From assembly GCF_029837695.1 (NCBI RefSeq), contig NZ_JAOEEA010000004.1, forward strand, positions 310,001 through 374,000: DNA of 64,000 bases, given 5' to 3'. Positions 1 through 8,852 of the stretch are shown in pieces (the first letter of the stretch is position 1; the number at the start of each line of letters is the position of its first letter). A model generated the notes under the pieces. The model saw nothing but the letters and a program-made list of their open reading frames with translations, made no database searches and had not been told where the DNA came from. The stretch comes from Pseudomonas sp. GD04019 (GTDB taxonomy: Bacteria; Pseudomonadota; Gammaproteobacteria; Pseudomonadales; Pseudomonadaceae). The position numbers and the translations under genes were made by a program.

Positions 1-263
1 CATCGCTGGCTGCGGATAAAGGCGGCGATATCGGCGATGCTGGCGAGGATCTTGCGCCCGTCCTTGGCGCCCTCGATGCGCACGCCGTAGTGCTGCTGCA
101 GGGCCAGCGACACCTGCAGGGCGTCCAGGCTGTCCATCTGCACGCGGCTCTTGGCGCCGAACAGCGGCTCATCGTCGGCGATGCTCTGCCAGTCGATGTC
201 GTCTTCCTTGTCGCACTCACGAATCAGCAGTTGCTTGAGTTGTTGTTCTAGTCGTTCGTCCAT
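1..263 (-). CDS. Acyl carrier protein (last stop base off window)
   Basis: The protein is 87 residues, the normal size of a discrete acyl carrier protein. The 4'-phosphopantetheine site is visible as DSLDALQ with Ser45, in the expected helix-2 position. It would carry a growing acyl or polyketide chain as a thioester in the cytoplasm. The stop codon shows only its first two bases (TG) at the window edge. An ATG at positions 3-1 implies a next gene overlapping this stop as ATGA, so the operon continues to the left. The start overlaps the permease stop by 16 bp, indicating translational coupling. It is not the housekeeping AcpP, whose sequence around the DSL site differs. The substrate is unknown. 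Confidence 0.85.
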   Translation of the reverse strand, partial: MDERLEQQLKQLLIRECDKEDDIDWQSIADDEPLFGAKSRVQMDSLDALQVSLALQQHYGVRIEGAKDGRKILASIADIAAFIRSQR

Positions 264-1432
264 TGCGTTTGCTGCACTCGTCTGCGGAACAGAAGCCAGC
301 CACCGCCGCCCAGCAGGGCAGCCATCAGCAGCAGGCGGAAACAGTAGGGGGCGACGTCGGCGAGCGAACCCTGGCCCACCAGCAGGGTGAGGAAGGCGTC
401 CAACGCCCAGCTCATTGGCGAGACCTCGGCCAGCTGGCCCATGGCCGCCGGCATCACGCTCTTCGGCACCATGATGCCGCCCAGTGCGGCGAGGATGATA
501 TTGATCCCGCCGCCGAGCAACAACGCCTGCTCGGCGCTGCGCGCTAGCGCCGCCAGGAGTAGGCCGAGGCCGCAGGTGGCCAGGCTCAGGCTGATGGCGA
601 GCAGCACATAGCCCGCCGGGCTGCCAGGCAGGGACAGACCCTGCAGGCCGAGCAGCGGCAGGCCGTGCACGCCGATGCTCAGCAATAGGGCGAACTGCAC
701 CAGGTTGATGGCGAAGTAGGGCAGCAGCTTGCTCAGGGCCAGAGTGGCCAGGCTGAGGTCGAGGGCACGGAAGCGCAGCAGCGCGCCTCTCTGCTGCTCG
801 CGCTGGAAGCCGCCGGCCATCGGCAGGGCGACGAAGAACATGCCGAAGATCAGCCAGGCCGGCACGCTCAGCTGGCTGGCGTTGGCGCGGCCGCTGAGGT
901 CGCCGCTGGCCAGCAGCTCGTGTTCCTCGATCTGGCTCTGGGTGCGTTGCTGCACCAGGGCCAGGCGTTCGGCCAGCGGCAGGCTGGCGTCTAGGTCGCC
1001 ACTGTCTTCGAGGAAGGCGAGCAGTCGGGTCTGCGCCAGGGCGATGCGCACGGCGCCACGCAGGTGCTGGCGCGACAGCTTGTCCAGTTGCGGTGGGAAG
1101 CTCAGGGCCAGGCCCTGGCGCTCGTCGTCCAGCAGGGTCTCGCTGAAGTCGGCGGGCAGGCTGATCCTGGCGCTGCGTGCATCGCCCTGCGGCAGCAGTT
1201 CGCTGCCGGGCAGCTGGGCTTGCAGGGCTGCTCGGAACACTTCCTCGTAGGCACTGGCCTGCGGCGCTTCCAGCACCAGGCGCAGCGCCGGCGGCTTGTC
1301 CTGCAGGTAGTTGGACATGGCGCCGGCCATCAGCACCAGGAACAGGGTCGGCATGATGAACAGCACGGCCAATGCATGCGGGTCGCGCAGTATCAGCAGG
1401 AATTCCTTGCGCACCAGGGCCCGCAGTCTCAT
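248..1432 (-). CDS. ABC-2 type exporter permease
   Basis: This 394-residue protein has the ABC2_membrane_3 layout: one N-terminal membrane helix (about residues 20-43), a periplasmic region of about 160 residues, then five or so hydrophobic helices from about residue 205 to the end. It begins MRLRALVRKEF, typical of this family. The start codon overlaps the ATPase stop by 4 bp (ATGA), so the two halves of the transporter are coupled. It should form an exporter with the upstream ATPase. The adjacent carrier protein and dehydratase suggest that the cargo is a lipid or polyketide made by the same operon. The cargo is inference. Confidence 0.85.
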   Translation of the reverse strand: MRLRALVRKEFLLILRDPHALAVLFIMPTLFLVLMAGAMSNYLQDKPPALRLVLEAPQASAYEEVFRAALQAQLPGSELLPQGDARSARISLPADFSETLLDDERQGLALSFPPQLDKLSRQHLRGAVRIALAQTRLLAFLEDSGDLDASLPLAERLALVQQRTQSQIEEHELLASGDLSGRANASQLSVPAWLIFGMFFVALPMAGGFQREQQRGALLRFRALDLSLATLALSKLLPYFAINLVQFALLLSIGVHGLPLLGLQGLSLPGSPAGYVLLAISLSLATCGLGLLLAALARSAEQALLLGGGINIILAALGGIMVPKSVMPAAMGQLAEVSPMSWALDAFLTLLVGQGSLADVAPYCFRLLLMAALLGGGGWLLFRRRVQQTQWTND

Positions 1433-2313
1433 AGGCGGCCTCCGTTGAGGCGCAGGTAGAGCTGCTCCAGCGAGGGTCGGCCGAAGCGCAGCAGATGCGG
1501 CAGCTCGGGGCGCTCGGCGAGGAAGCGGGTGATCTCCAGCAGCTGCGGGCCATCCAGCGCGGCGATGCGCAGGCCGCCTGGCAGTGCTTCGGCGTCCAGA
1601 TGCAGTTTGCTCAGCAGGTCGCGCAGGCCGGCGGGCTCTTCGTTCTGCCACTCCAACAGCAGGCCGTGGCCGTCGCCGAGCAACTGGCGGCTGTCCAGGT
1701 CCAGGCGCACGCGGCCCTCGTGGAGCAGGACGATGCGCTGGGCCACGCGCTCGATTTCGTCGAGGTAGTGGCTGGTGTAGATCACCGCGTGGCCTTCGCT
1801 GGTCAGGCGCTCGACGGCGCCCAGCAGCAGTTGGCGGCTGGCGGCGTCGACGCCGACCGTGGCCTCGTCGAACAGGTACAGGCGCGCCGGCTGCAGCAGG
1901 CCGATGGCGAAGTTCAGCCGCCGTTGCTCGCCGCCGGACAGGCGCGCGGCGCGGCGTTGCAGCTTGCCCTCCAGGGCGGTGCTGGCGATGCACAGCTCCA
2001 GGCGGCGGGCGCGTTCGGCGCCGCGCAGGCGATACAGGTCGGCGAACAGTTCGAGGTTCTCGCGCACCTTGAGTTCGGCGTAGAAGGCCAGCTGCTGCGG
2101 CACCAGGCCGAGGCTGCGCTTGCCATCCCAGCGGATTTCGCCCTGCTGCAGCGGCAATACGCCGGCCAGCAGGGAGAGCAGGGTGGTCTTGCCGGCGCCA
2201 TTGCTGCCGAGCAGGCCCAGGCACTGGCCGGCCTGCAGCTGCAGGTCGATGCCCTGCAGGGCCGGGGTGTCGGCGCCGGGATAGCGATGGACGATGTCGT
2301 TCAGTTCAAGCAC
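1429..2313 (-). CDS. ABC transporter ATP-binding protein
   Basis: This 294-residue nucleotide-binding subunit carries a Walker A (GSNGAGKTT, about residues 36-44), an ABC signature LSGGEQRR, a Walker B (LYLFDEATVGVD) and a switch histidine in YTSHYLDE. The Walker B follow-on reads DEAT where the usual form is DEPT. The family is the CcmA/NodI-like exporter ATPases. The start codon is GTG and overlaps the stop of the upstream dehydratase gene by 8 bp. It powers the permease encoded immediately downstream. A specific substrate cannot be read from the sequence. Confidence 0.9.
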   Translation of the reverse strand: MLELNDIVHRYPGADTPALQGIDLQLQAGQCLGLLGSNGAGKTTLLSLLAGVLPLQQGEIRWDGKRSLGLVPQQLAFYAELKVRENLELFADLYRLRGAERARRLELCIASTALEGKLQRRAARLSGGEQRRLNFAIGLLQPARLYLFDEATVGVDAASRQLLLGAVERLTSEGHAVIYTSHYLDEIERVAQRIVLLHEGRVRLDLDSRQLLGDGHGLLLEWQNEEPAGLRDLLSKLHLDAEALPGGLRIAALDGPQLLEITRFLAERPELPHLLRFGRPSLEQLYLRLNGGRL

Positions 2314-2713
2314 GGATCAGCACCAGCAGGAGCTTGCCGTCCAGCAGCAGGCGCTGCTCGGCGTGGATGCTGAAGGCGTAGAGCGCGCCGGCCGGGCTCA
2401 GCGCCTCCTGGCTGGCGGCGACATGCAGCGCGCCCTCGCGGTGTTGCGGCTCGAAGTGCAGCTGCAACTGCGACAGCTTGCCCACCAGGGCCATGTCGAT
2501 GGCGTTATCCTCGCCATATAGGGCACCATGCGCGGCGCACAGCTGGGCCGCAGCCTCGAACAGCAGACAGGGCGAAGCGTCGTTGCCGAAGGCGTCCAGG
2601 TGATGCCAGGCGGACAGCCCCTCGATGCGGCCGGCGTCATGGCCGAGCAGGGCATCCAGCCACAGGGCTTGGCCCTGGTGTGGCAGCAGGCTGTGCAGTT
2701 GGGTGCGGTCCAT
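2306..2713 (-). CDS. Hot-dog fold 3-hydroxyacyl-ACP dehydratase-like protein
   Basis: This 135-residue protein resembles the FabZ/ApeI/ApeP dehydratases. His12 sits in LLPHQGQALWLD and Glu53 in LLFEAAAQL, matching the catalytic His and Glu pair of the hot-dog dehydratases. The same layout (His12, Glu56) is seen in the dehydratase at 52175-52636 in the polyene operon, so the two look like relatives. It is the first gene of the leftward operon in this window and would dehydrate a 3-hydroxyacyl chain on the carrier protein. A start further upstream is possible but would add a long non-homologous tail. Confidence 0.7.
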   Translation of the reverse strand: MDRTQLHSLLPHQGQALWLDALLGHDAGRIEGLSAWHHLDAFGNDASPCLLFEAAAQLCAAHGALYGEDNAIDMALVGKLSQLQLHFEPQHREGALHVAASQEALSPAGALYAFSIHAEQRLLLDGKLLLVLIRA

Positions 2714-2795
2714 TGCGTACGCCGGAACTGAAGAGGCCGGCAGTGTATCAGAGGCCTGGACGGCTCTGGCGAAGCGGCAGACGGAGGAGAAAAGG

Positions 2796-3350
2796 ATGGC
2801 GTGGCTGCAGGTGGCGGGGTTTGTGCTGGGCTCACTGGTGCTGCTGGGCATCTCCTGGCGCGCGCTGAAGAACACCCGTTCCCACGGCTTCTATCGCTTC
2901 CTCGCCTGGGAGGCGATGCTCGGCCTGCTGGTGCTCAACGCGCCGGTCTGGTTCGAGGATCGCTACGCGCTGCATCAGAAGATCTCCTGGGTATTCCTGT
3001 TCGCCTCGCTGAGCGTGCTGTTCTGCGGCCTCTATCAGCTGCGCCGCGATGGTCGGCCCAGCGAACAGCGCCAGGATGACGAGCTGTACGCCTTCGAGCG
3101 CACCTCGCAGTTGGTCACCGGTGGCATCTATCGCTTTATCCGCCACCCGCTGTTCTGCTCGTTGCTGCTGCTGACCTGGGGCATTGCTTGGAAGGACTTG
3201 CACGCCGTCACCCTGGCGCTGGCCCTGGTCGCCAGCGTGCTGCTGTACCTGGCAGCGCGGCGTGACGAGGCCGAGTGCCTGGCCTACTTCGGCGAGGACT
3301 ACCGTGCGTATATGGGCCGTAGCCGGATGTTCATCCCCTACCTGTTCTAA
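2796..3350 (+). CDS. Isoprenylcysteine methyltransferase-like membrane protein
   Basis: This 184-residue membrane protein has four to five hydrophobic helices. Its C-terminal half carries the ICMT/PEMT-type pattern: GGIYRFIRHPLF, followed by RDEAECLAYFGEDYRAYM and a final R-x-x-x-IPY. In that family these residues bind S-adenosylmethionine at the membrane face. Bacterial members have diverse, mostly unknown substrates. The start is set by a strong GGAGGAGAAAAGG ribosome-binding stretch. It is divergent from the carrier-protein operon and convergent with the lipoprotein gene that follows. The methyl acceptor is unknown. Confidence 0.75.
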   Translation: MAWLQVAGFVLGSLVLLGISWRALKNTRSHGFYRFLAWEAMLGLLVLNAPVWFEDRYALHQKISWVFLFASLSVLFCGLYQLRRDGRPSEQRQDDELYAFERTSQLVTGGIYRFIRHPLFCSLLLLTWGIAWKDLHAVTLALALVASVLLYLAARRDEAECLAYFGEDYRAYMGRSRMFIPYLF

Positions 3351-3355
3351 CAGGC

Positions 3356-3414
3356 GTAGGGCGGGTGACACCCGCGTTGGTCCTATGCGGAAACGCGGGC
3401 GTCACCCGCCCTAG
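3356..3414. repeat. REP-like inverted repeat between convergent genes
   Basis: The outer arms tagggcgggtga (3357-3368) and tcacccgcccta (3402-3413) are exact reverse complements. The left arm is itself palindromic (gcgggtg-a-cacccgc) and the right one nearly so. It fills the 66-bp gap between the stops of two converging genes and could serve as a transcription terminator or mRNA stabiliser. A second member with the same outer arms lies at 61418-61468. Confidence 0.8.
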
Positions 3415-3416
3415 GG

Positions 3417-3848
3417 CTACTCCCAATTCAGCCGCGCCAGCTTCCACTCGCCGTCTTCCAGCCACCACTCCAGCTTGACGCTGTAGTGTCGGGCGCTGTC
3501 CGGGATCAGTCCCTCGGCGCCGGTCACCGCCACCTCGGCGCGGGTGTGCCCCTTTTCGCTGTAGGTCGGGTCGACTTCGCTGCTGGTGCCGATGGCAATC
3601 ACCCGCACCTGCTTGTGGCGTAGGAACAACATGGCCATGGTGCGCTGCGCCCAGGTGCGGTCGTATTGCTGCTGGGCGCTGAACTGCGGATGCAGCTGCT
3701 CCATGACATCGCCGGTGTTCTTGGCTTCCAGGTTGTCCTGCAACTGCTGAACGGCGGCCTCCAGTGCGGCCTGCGGATCGCTTGGCGTGCAGCCGGCGAG
3801 CAGGGTACAGATCAGCAGAAAAGCGGGGATTAATCGCGCTGCAGTCAT
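3417..3848 (-). CDS. Small lipoprotein of unknown function
   Basis: The product is 143 residues with a signal peptide and lipobox LLAGC, so the mature protein is anchored by Cys. The remainder is a polar domain (QQLQDNLEAKNTGDVMEQLHP...) with a tryptophan-rich end (EWWLEDGEWKLARLNWE), reminiscent of NTF2/SnoaL-like small domains. The start at 3848 is preferred over the in-frame ATG at 3866 because AAGGA lies about 10 bp upstream and the signal peptide then begins cleanly. No specific function is recognised. It faces the methyltransferase-like gene tail to tail. Confidence 0.7.
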   Translation of the reverse strand: MTAARLIPAFLLICTLLAGCTPSDPQAALEAAVQQLQDNLEAKNTGDVMEQLHPQFSAQQQYDRTWAQRTMAMLFLRHKQVRVIAIGTSSEVDPTYSEKGHTRAEVAVTGAEGLIPDSARHYSVKLEWWLEDGEWKLARLNWE

Positions 3849-3939
3849 GTTCAAGGTCCTTTTCATGGTTATGATGCCGGCACGGCTGGCCGTCGGCAGA
3901 CGGTCATAGGGAACTTACGCACAGACTCGGGAGTGCGCC

Positions 3940-4911
3940 ATGCTGACTTTGTATCCGGAGATCAAACCCTACGCCCGCCATGAGCTGGTGGTGGAGGAAC
4001 CGCACGTTCTCTACGTGGACGAGAGCGGCTCTCCGGACGGCCTGCCGGTGCTGTTCGTGCACGGTGGCCCGGGCGCCGGCTGCGACGCCGCCAGCCGCCG
4101 CTACTTCGATCCCAACCTGTATCGCATCGTCACCTTCGATCAGCGCGGCTGCGGTCGCTCGACCCCGCATGCCAGCCTGGAGGGCAACGACACCTGGAGC
4201 CTGGTGGCGGACATGGAGCGCATCCGCGAGCACCTGGGCATCGACAAGTGGGTGCTGTTCGGCGGCTCCTGGGGCTCGACCCTGTCACTGGCCTACGCCC
4301 AGACCCATCCCGATCGGGTGCATGCGCTGATCCTGCGCGGCATCTTCCTCTGCCGCCCGCAGGAGTTCGACTGGTTCTACCAGGAGGGCGCCAGCCGCCT
4401 GTTCCCCGATTACTGGGAGGACTACCTGGCGCCGATCCCGGCCGAGGAGCGCGGCGACCTGATGCAGGCCTTCTACAAGCGCCTCACCGGCCCCGACCAG
4501 ATCGCCCAGATGCATGCGGCCAAGGCCTGGTCGTGCTGGGAGGGGCGTACCGCCACCCTGCGGCCCAACCCGCAGGTGGTCGACCGTTTCACCGAGCCGC
4601 ACCGCGCCCTGTCGATCGCCCGCATCGAGAGCCACTACTTCGTCAACAAGGCCTTCCTCGAGGAAGACCAGCTGCTGCGCGACATGCCGAAGATCGCCCA
4701 CCTGCCGGGCGTGATCGTGCACGGCCGCTATGACGTGATCTGCCCGCTGGACAACGCCTGGGCGCTGCACCAGGCCTGGCCGAACAGCGAGCTGCAGATC
4801 ATCCGCGACGCCGGCCACGCCGCTGCCGAACCGGGCATCACCGATGCGCTGGTGCGCGCCGCCGACCAGATGGCCCGGCGCCTGCTCGACTTGCCCCTGG
4901 AAGACGCGTGA
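3940..4911 (+). CDS. pip: Proline iminopeptidase
   Basis: This 323-residue alpha/beta hydrolase has the S33 family hallmarks: an oxyanion-hole segment HGGPGAGCD near residue 45, the DQRGCGRS motif, and the nucleophile elbow GGSWGS near residue 110. A distal Asp (YDVICP) and His (AGHAA) complete the triad. It removes N-terminal proline from peptides in the cytoplasm. The start has a GGAG ribosome-binding site. Its stop overlaps the dtd start (GTGA), so the two are co-translated. Confidence 0.95.
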   Translation: MLTLYPEIKPYARHELVVEEPHVLYVDESGSPDGLPVLFVHGGPGAGCDAASRRYFDPNLYRIVTFDQRGCGRSTPHASLEGNDTWSLVADMERIREHLGIDKWVLFGGSWGSTLSLAYAQTHPDRVHALILRGIFLCRPQEFDWFYQEGASRLFPDYWEDYLAPIPAEERGDLMQAFYKRLTGPDQIAQMHAAKAWSCWEGRTATLRPNPQVVDRFTEPHRALSIARIESHYFVNKAFLEEDQLLRDMPKIAHLPGVIVHGRYDVICPLDNAWALHQAWPNSELQIIRDAGHAAAEPGITDALVRAADQMARRLLDLPLEDA

Positions 4912-5345
4912 AGCTGCTGATCCAGCGGGTTCGTGGCGCCCGCGTCGAAGTCGAGGGCGAGATAGTCGGCGCCATCGACCAGGGCCTGCTGGCGCTGGTC
5001 GGCATCGAGCCGCAGGACGATGCAGCGATTCTCGCCAAGGGCCTGCAGCGCCTGCTCAACTACCGGGTGTTCTCCGACGCCGACGGCAAGATGAACCTGT
5101 CGCTCAAGGACGTGAACGGCGGCCTGCTGCTGGTCTCGCAGTTCACCCTGGCGGCCGACACCAAGAGCGGCCTGCGCCCGAGCTTCTCCAGCGCGGCGCC
5201 GCCGGCTCAGGGCCTGGTCCTGTTCGAGCAACTGGTGACATTGGCCCGCGAGCAGCACCCGCAGGTTGCCAGCGGCCGCTTCGGCGCCGACATGCAGGTG
5301 CATCTGGTCAATGACGGCCCGGTGACCTTCCTGCTCGAGATCTGA
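4908..5345 (+). CDS. dtd: D-aminoacyl-tRNA deacylase
   Basis: The 145-residue product is a full-length DTD. It has the SQFTLAAD segment and the NDGPVTF segment with the Gly-cisPro motif that forms the chiral proofreading pocket. The enzyme hydrolyses D-amino acids mischarged on tRNA. The start codon is GTG, overlapping the end of pip by 4 bp. The pip-dtd pairing is the usual arrangement in Pseudomonas. Confidence 0.95.
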   Translation: MKLLIQRVRGARVEVEGEIVGAIDQGLLALVGIEPQDDAAILAKGLQRLLNYRVFSDADGKMNLSLKDVNGGLLLVSQFTLAADTKSGLRPSFSSAAPPAQGLVLFEQLVTLAREQHPQVASGRFGADMQVHLVNDGPVTFLLEI

Positions 5346-5375
5346 CCCTGCCGCCGCTGTAAGGCGTGCCGACCA

Positions 5376-5798
5376 TCAGTGCAGCGGCCTGGCCGGCTGC
5401 AGCTCGTTCTCTTCCAGCCAGTCCTGCGCCAGCTCGCGCAGGCGTTCGGCCTCGAAGCGCTGCCAGGTCTGTAGCAGCGCCGGGTACTGCATCAGTGCGT
5501 GGATGAAGGTGCGTGCCGGGCGGCGGCCCTCCAGGGCCTGCTCCAGTTCGCCGTAGGCGTGTGGGTGGATGACCTCGGCGAGAAATTCGCGCATCAGCTC
5601 CAGGCCATCCTGCTGGCCCAGCGGCTCGATCAGTAGAAACCGCTCCGGATCGTCGCGCAGCAGGGTTTCCAGCTCCGGGTCGGCGTCTTCTTCGGGGATC
5701 AGCAGCACCTTGCCGCTGAGCAGGTCGAGGTAGTGATCGAGGCCCTCGGTGTTGAGGGCGCAGGCCAGTTGGTCCAGATCGATGGTCAGTGGGCGCAT
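5376..5798 (-). CDS. UPF0158 family protein
   Basis: This 140-residue acidic protein matches the UPF0158 pattern. An N-terminal segment (LDQLACALNTEG, then a YLDLLSGKVLLIPEE hairpin) is followed by a central RFLLIEPL strand and a C-terminal helical part (QRFEAERLRELAQDWLEE). The family has no established biochemical role. It is read leftward, convergent with dtd and separated from rsmE by about 77 bp. There is no signal peptide, so it is cytoplasmic. Confidence 0.8.
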   Translation of the reverse strand: MRPLTIDLDQLACALNTEGLDHYLDLLSGKVLLIPEEDADPELETLLRDDPERFLLIEPLGQQDGLELMREFLAEVIHPHAYGELEQALEGRRPARTFIHALMQYPALLQTWQRFEAERLRELAQDWLEENELQPARPLH

Positions 5799-5875
5799 GA
5801 TCGGCTCTCGACGGCTGAGGATGTTGTCAGCCTAAGCCGGCCACTGTTTCAGAACAACAACGCTTGTGCGGTCGC

Positions 5876-6583
5876 TCAGAACAGGCGGGCCAGCAGCGCC
5901 GTCACCGCCGTTTCCACGCGCAGGATGCGCTCACCCAACTGCACCGGCGCAAGACCTGCCTCGCCCAGCTTCTCCACCTCGTAGGGAATCCAGCCGCCTT
6001 CCGGGCCGATGGCCAGGGTCACCGCTTCGCTGAGCGCGCGTGGGCAGGCCGGGTAGTCGCCGGGGTGGCCGACCAGGCCCAGGGTACCGGCGGCGATCTG
6101 CGGCAGGCGATCTTCGACGAAGGGCTTGAAGCGCCTCTCGATGGTCACCTCGGGCAGCACCGTATCGCGCGCCTGCTCCAGGCCGAGGATCAGCTGTTCG
6201 CGGATGGCTTCGGGTTCAAGGAAGGGCGTCTGCCAGAAGCTCTTTTCTACCCGGTAGCTGTTGAGCAGGACCAGGCGTGGCACGCCCATGGCGGCCACTG
6301 TCTGCAGCACGCGCTTGAGCATTTTCGGGCGTGGCAGGGCCAGCAGCAGGGTCAGCGGCAGTTTGGCCGGGGGCGGCTGTTCCAGCTCCACTCGCAGCTC
6401 GGCGTGTTGCTCATCCAGTGCGAAGAGGGTGCCGCGACCCATGGCGCCGCCGAGGCGGCCGACACGTAGCTGGTCGCCGGCCTCGGCACGATGCACCTCG
6501 TGCAGGTGCTTGAGGCGGCGGCCTTCTAGCACGGCGCGATCGGCCGCGACGAAGTCGGCGTCTTCCAGCAGCAGCAGGTTCAT
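5876..6583 (-). CDS. rsmE: 16S rRNA m3U1498 methyltransferase
   Basis: The 235-residue product is a SPOUT-class RNA methyltransferase. The C-terminal knot shows AIGPEGGW and [11 protein letters not shown], which bind S-adenosylmethionine in RsmE. The N-terminal part ([16 protein letters not shown]) is the PUA-like RNA-binding domain. It methylates U1498 of 16S rRNA. The start at 6583 overlaps the tatC stop as ATGA. The much longer open frame upstream of this ATG is antisense-like shadow sequence over tatC and was not used. Confidence 0.93.
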   Translation of the reverse strand: MNLLLLEDADFVAADRAVLEGRRLKHLHEVHRAEAGDQLRVGRLGGAMGRGTLFALDEQHAELRVELEQPPPAKLPLTLLLALPRPKMLKRVLQTVAAMGVPRLVLLNSYRVEKSFWQTPFLEPEAIREQLILGLEQARDTVLPEVTIERRFKPFVEDRLPQIAAGTLGLVGHPGDYPACPRALSEAVTLAIGPEGGWIPYEVEKLGEAGLAPVQLGERILRVETAVTALLARLF

Positions 6584-7353
6584 TGCAGCGGCGCGGGCGG
6601 CTGGTCGTCGGACTCGACTTCGTCGTGGTCGCTGCGCTTGCGTACTAGGCCGCCGAAGAACAGGCCGACCTCGAACAGCAGCCACATGGGCACGGCCAGC
6701 AGGGTCTGCGAGAAGATGTCCGGCGGGGTGAGGATCATGCCGACCACGAAGCAGCCGACGATCACGTAGGGGCGGCTCTTCTTCAGGGTGTCGATGTCGA
6801 CGATGCCGACCCACAGCACCAGGAAGGTGGCCACCGGGATCTCGAAGGCCACGCCGAAGGCGAAGAACAGGGTCAGGACGAAGTCCAGGTACTCGTTGAT
6901 GTCGGTCATCATCGCCACCCCGTCCGGAGTCACGCTGGCGAAGAAGTGGAACATCAGCGGGAACACCAGGAAGTAGGCGAAGGCCATGCCGCCATAGAAC
7001 AGGAAGATGCTGGAGACCAGCAGTGGCATGGCGATGCGCTTCTCGTGCTTGTACAGCCCCGGCGCGATGAAGCCCCAAACCTGGTGCAGGATGATCGGCA
7101 CGGCGAGGAACAGCGAGCACCAGGCGGTCAGCTTGAACGGGGTGAGGAAGGGCGAGGCGACGCCGGTGGCGATCATCGTCGCGCCTTCCGGCAGGTAGGC
7201 GCGCAGCGGCGCCGAGACGAAGGTGTAGATGTCCTGGGCGAAGTAGAACAGCCCGGCGAAGACGATGAAGATGGCGATCACGCAGCGCAGCAGGCGCGAG
7301 CGCAGCTCGGTGAGGTGCGCTACCAGGGGCATCTCGCTGTTCTGTTCGGTCAT
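6580..7353 (-). CDS. tatC: Sec-independent translocase TatC
   Basis: This 257-residue protein has six hydrophobic helices and the conserved N-terminal [15 protein letters not shown] segment, which in TatC contributes to recognition of the twin-arginine signal. Further family features are [21 protein letters not shown] and the polar loop after helix 4. It forms the receptor with TatB in the inner membrane for folded proteins. Its start overlaps the tatB stop by 4 bp, in the order tatA-tatB-tatC. Confidence 0.97.
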   Translation of the reverse strand: MTEQNSEMPLVAHLTELRSRLLRCVIAIFIVFAGLFYFAQDIYTFVSAPLRAYLPEGATMIATGVASPFLTPFKLTAWCSLFLAVPIILHQVWGFIAPGLYKHEKRIAMPLLVSSIFLFYGGMAFAYFLVFPLMFHFFASVTPDGVAMMTDINEYLDFVLTLFFAFGVAFEIPVATFLVLWVGIVDIDTLKKSRPYVIVGCFVVGMILTPPDIFSQTLLAVPMWLLFEVGLFFGGLVRKRSDHDEVESDDQPPAPLQ

Positions 7354-7724
7354 GGTTGGCGCGGCGGCTCTGGATTGGCTGGGGAAGGGGCCGGTGGAGT
7401 GGCGGGGGCGCTGGTCGTTGCGGTGACGGCCGCCTCAGCCTCGGGCTGCGTCGCCTGCACGGGGGCGACAGGCGCTGCCGGTGGCTGGATCGACTGCTTG
7501 AGCTCGCGCTCCATCTGCAGGATCTGCTCGTTGTGCAGCTGACGACGGATCTCGTCGGCGCCCATCTCGCGTTCCACTTCCGCCTTGATCGCGCCGAAGC
7601 TGCGCTTCAGCCGGCCGATCCACAGGCCGGCGGTGCGCGCCGCGCCGGGCAGGCGCTCGGGGCCGAAGACGATCAGCGCCACCAGCCCGACCAGCAGCAG
7701 CTCGGAGAAGCCGATATCGAACAC
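7350..7724 (-). CDS. tatB: Sec-independent translocase TatB
   Basis: The 124-residue product has a single N-terminal membrane helix ([25 protein letters not shown]) with the Phe-Gly-Pro hinge typical of TatB. An amphipathic helix follows, then a Pro/Ala-rich tail. It partners TatC in binding twin-arginine precursors. The gene lies 3 bp after tatA and overlaps tatC, so the three are one transcript. Confidence 0.95.
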   Translation of the reverse strand: MFDIGFSELLLVGLVALIVFGPERLPGAARTAGLWIGRLKRSFGAIKAEVEREMGADEIRRQLHNEQILQMERELKQSIQPPAAPVAPVQATQPEAEAAVTATTSAPATPPAPSPANPEPPRQP

Positions 7725-7727
7725 CTG

Positions 7728-7994
7728 TCAGTCCTTGCGCGCCGGCTCTTCGACTCGCTGAGCCTGGGCGTCGATGGTCTGCGGCTTGTGCTGCACGTCG
7801 GTGCTGGCGGTGGGCTGTACCGGTGCCTGCGGCTGCGCTTCGGCGGGCTTGTCATCCTCGGTGTTCATCGCCTTGCGGAAGCCCTTGATGGTTTCGCCCA
7901 GGTCGGAGCCGAGGTTCTTCAGGCGCTTGGTGCCGAACACCAGCACCACCACGATCAGAATGACTACCCAGTGTTTCCAGTCGAAAATGCCCAT
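7728..7994 (-). CDS. tatA: Sec-independent translocase TatA
   Basis: This 88-residue protein has one N-terminal membrane helix ending in the FGTKRL hinge, an amphipathic helix ([16 protein letters not shown]) and an acidic, Gln/Pro-rich tail. TatA oligomerises to open the transport path for folded, often cofactor-bearing proteins. It is the first tat gene and sits 21 bp downstream of hisE. The linkage hisI-hisE-tatABC is standard for Pseudomonas. Confidence 0.96.
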   Translation of the reverse strand: MGIFDWKHWVVILIVVVLVFGTKRLKNLGSDLGETIKGFRKAMNTEDDKPAEAQPQAPVQPTASTDVQHKPQTIDAQAQRVEEPARKD

Positions 7995-8015
7995 GCATCA
8001 GTCCTCGAAAAATGA

Positions 8016-8354
8016 TCAGTCGGAAGTAGTGGGGCGCGCCGCTTTCTCGTCGTGCCCGGAAAGGCCGAAACGCCGGTCCAGCTCGTCCAGCACGGCCTGC
8101 GGGTGCTGGCCGAGGGCGGCGAGCATGACCAGGCTGTGGAACCAGAGGTCGGCGGTTTCGTAGATCAGGTCGCTGCAGTCACCGCTGCTGGCAGCGTCCT
8201 TGGCCGCAAGAATGGTCTCGACCGACTCTTCGCCGACCTTTTCCAGAATCTTGTTCAGGCCCTTGTGATACAGGCTGGCCACGTAGGAGCTGTCCGGCGC
8301 CGCACCTTTGCGCGCCTCCAGCACTGCGGCCAGGCGGGTGAGGGTGTCACTCAT
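8016..8354 (-). CDS. hisE: Phosphoribosyl-ATP pyrophosphatase
   Basis: The 112-residue product is an all-helical HisE/MazG-type enzyme. It shows the metal-binding EExxE signature ([15 protein letters not shown]) and the downstream [11 protein letters not shown] helix. It performs the second step of histidine synthesis, releasing pyrophosphate from phosphoribosyl-ATP. The start at 8354 (MSDTLTRL) overlaps the hisI stop by 8 bp. An upstream in-frame ATG at 8378 is less likely because it lies inside hisI. Confidence 0.95.
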   Translation of the reverse strand: MSDTLTRLAAVLEARKGAAPDSSYVASLYHKGLNKILEKVGEESVETILAAKDAASSGDCSDLIYETADLWFHSLVMLAALGQHPQAVLDELDRRFGLSGHDEKAARPTTSD

Positions 8355-8745
8355 GCTTGTGTCCCTGGTAGATGGCATGCGGGTCTTTCAGTACCGGATC
8401 GACGCTGTGCCACGCACCATCTTCCCAGACCCGATAAAAGCAACTTTCACGCCCGGTGTGGCAGGCAATGCCGCCGATCTGCTCGACCAGCAGGATGATC
8501 ACGTCGGCGTCGCAGTCCAGGCGCAGCTCGTGCAGCTTCTGTACATGGCCGGAGTCTTCGCCCTTGCGCCACAGCTTGCCACGCGAACGTGACCAGTAGA
8601 TGGCGCGCTGTTCGGCGGCGGTGAGGGTCAGGGCCTCGCGGTTCATCCAGGCCATCATCAGCACGCGGCCGGTCTTGTGGTCCTGGGCGATGGCCGGGAC
8701 CAGGCCATCCTCGTTCCAGCGAATTTCGTCGAGCCAGTCGGTCAT
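8347..8745 (-). CDS. hisI: Phosphoribosyl-AMP cyclohydrolase
   Basis: This 132-residue enzyme has the HisI signature: NREALTLT, then [18 protein letters not shown], the metal-binding LDCDAD and the Cys in [15 protein letters not shown]. It opens the purine ring of phosphoribosyl-AMP, the third histidine step. It is the first gene of the leftward hisI-hisE-tatA-tatB-tatC-rsmE run. About 107 bp separate it from the ubiB stop. Confidence 0.96.
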   Translation of the reverse strand: MTDWLDEIRWNEDGLVPAIAQDHKTGRVLMMAWMNREALTLTAAEQRAIYWSRSRGKLWRKGEDSGHVQKLHELRLDCDADVIILLVEQIGGIACHTGRESCFYRVWEDGAWHSVDPVLKDPHAIYQGHKHE

Positions 8746-8852
8746 TTCTCAATCCGCCCGTTTCCGGGCACTTCGGTGGCGCGGGCGTCGCGCCGGTGGT
8801 GCACCCTGCTGGTGCTTGAAAGAGCCAGTGTGCCAGTCGGGCGCGATACTGG

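Noticed and set aside
248..2224. One 658-codon frame joining permease and upstream sequence
   Set aside because: Its first 264 residues are an Arg/Pro-rich out-of-frame shadow of the ATPase gene. The true permease begins at 1432, overlapping the ATPase stop.
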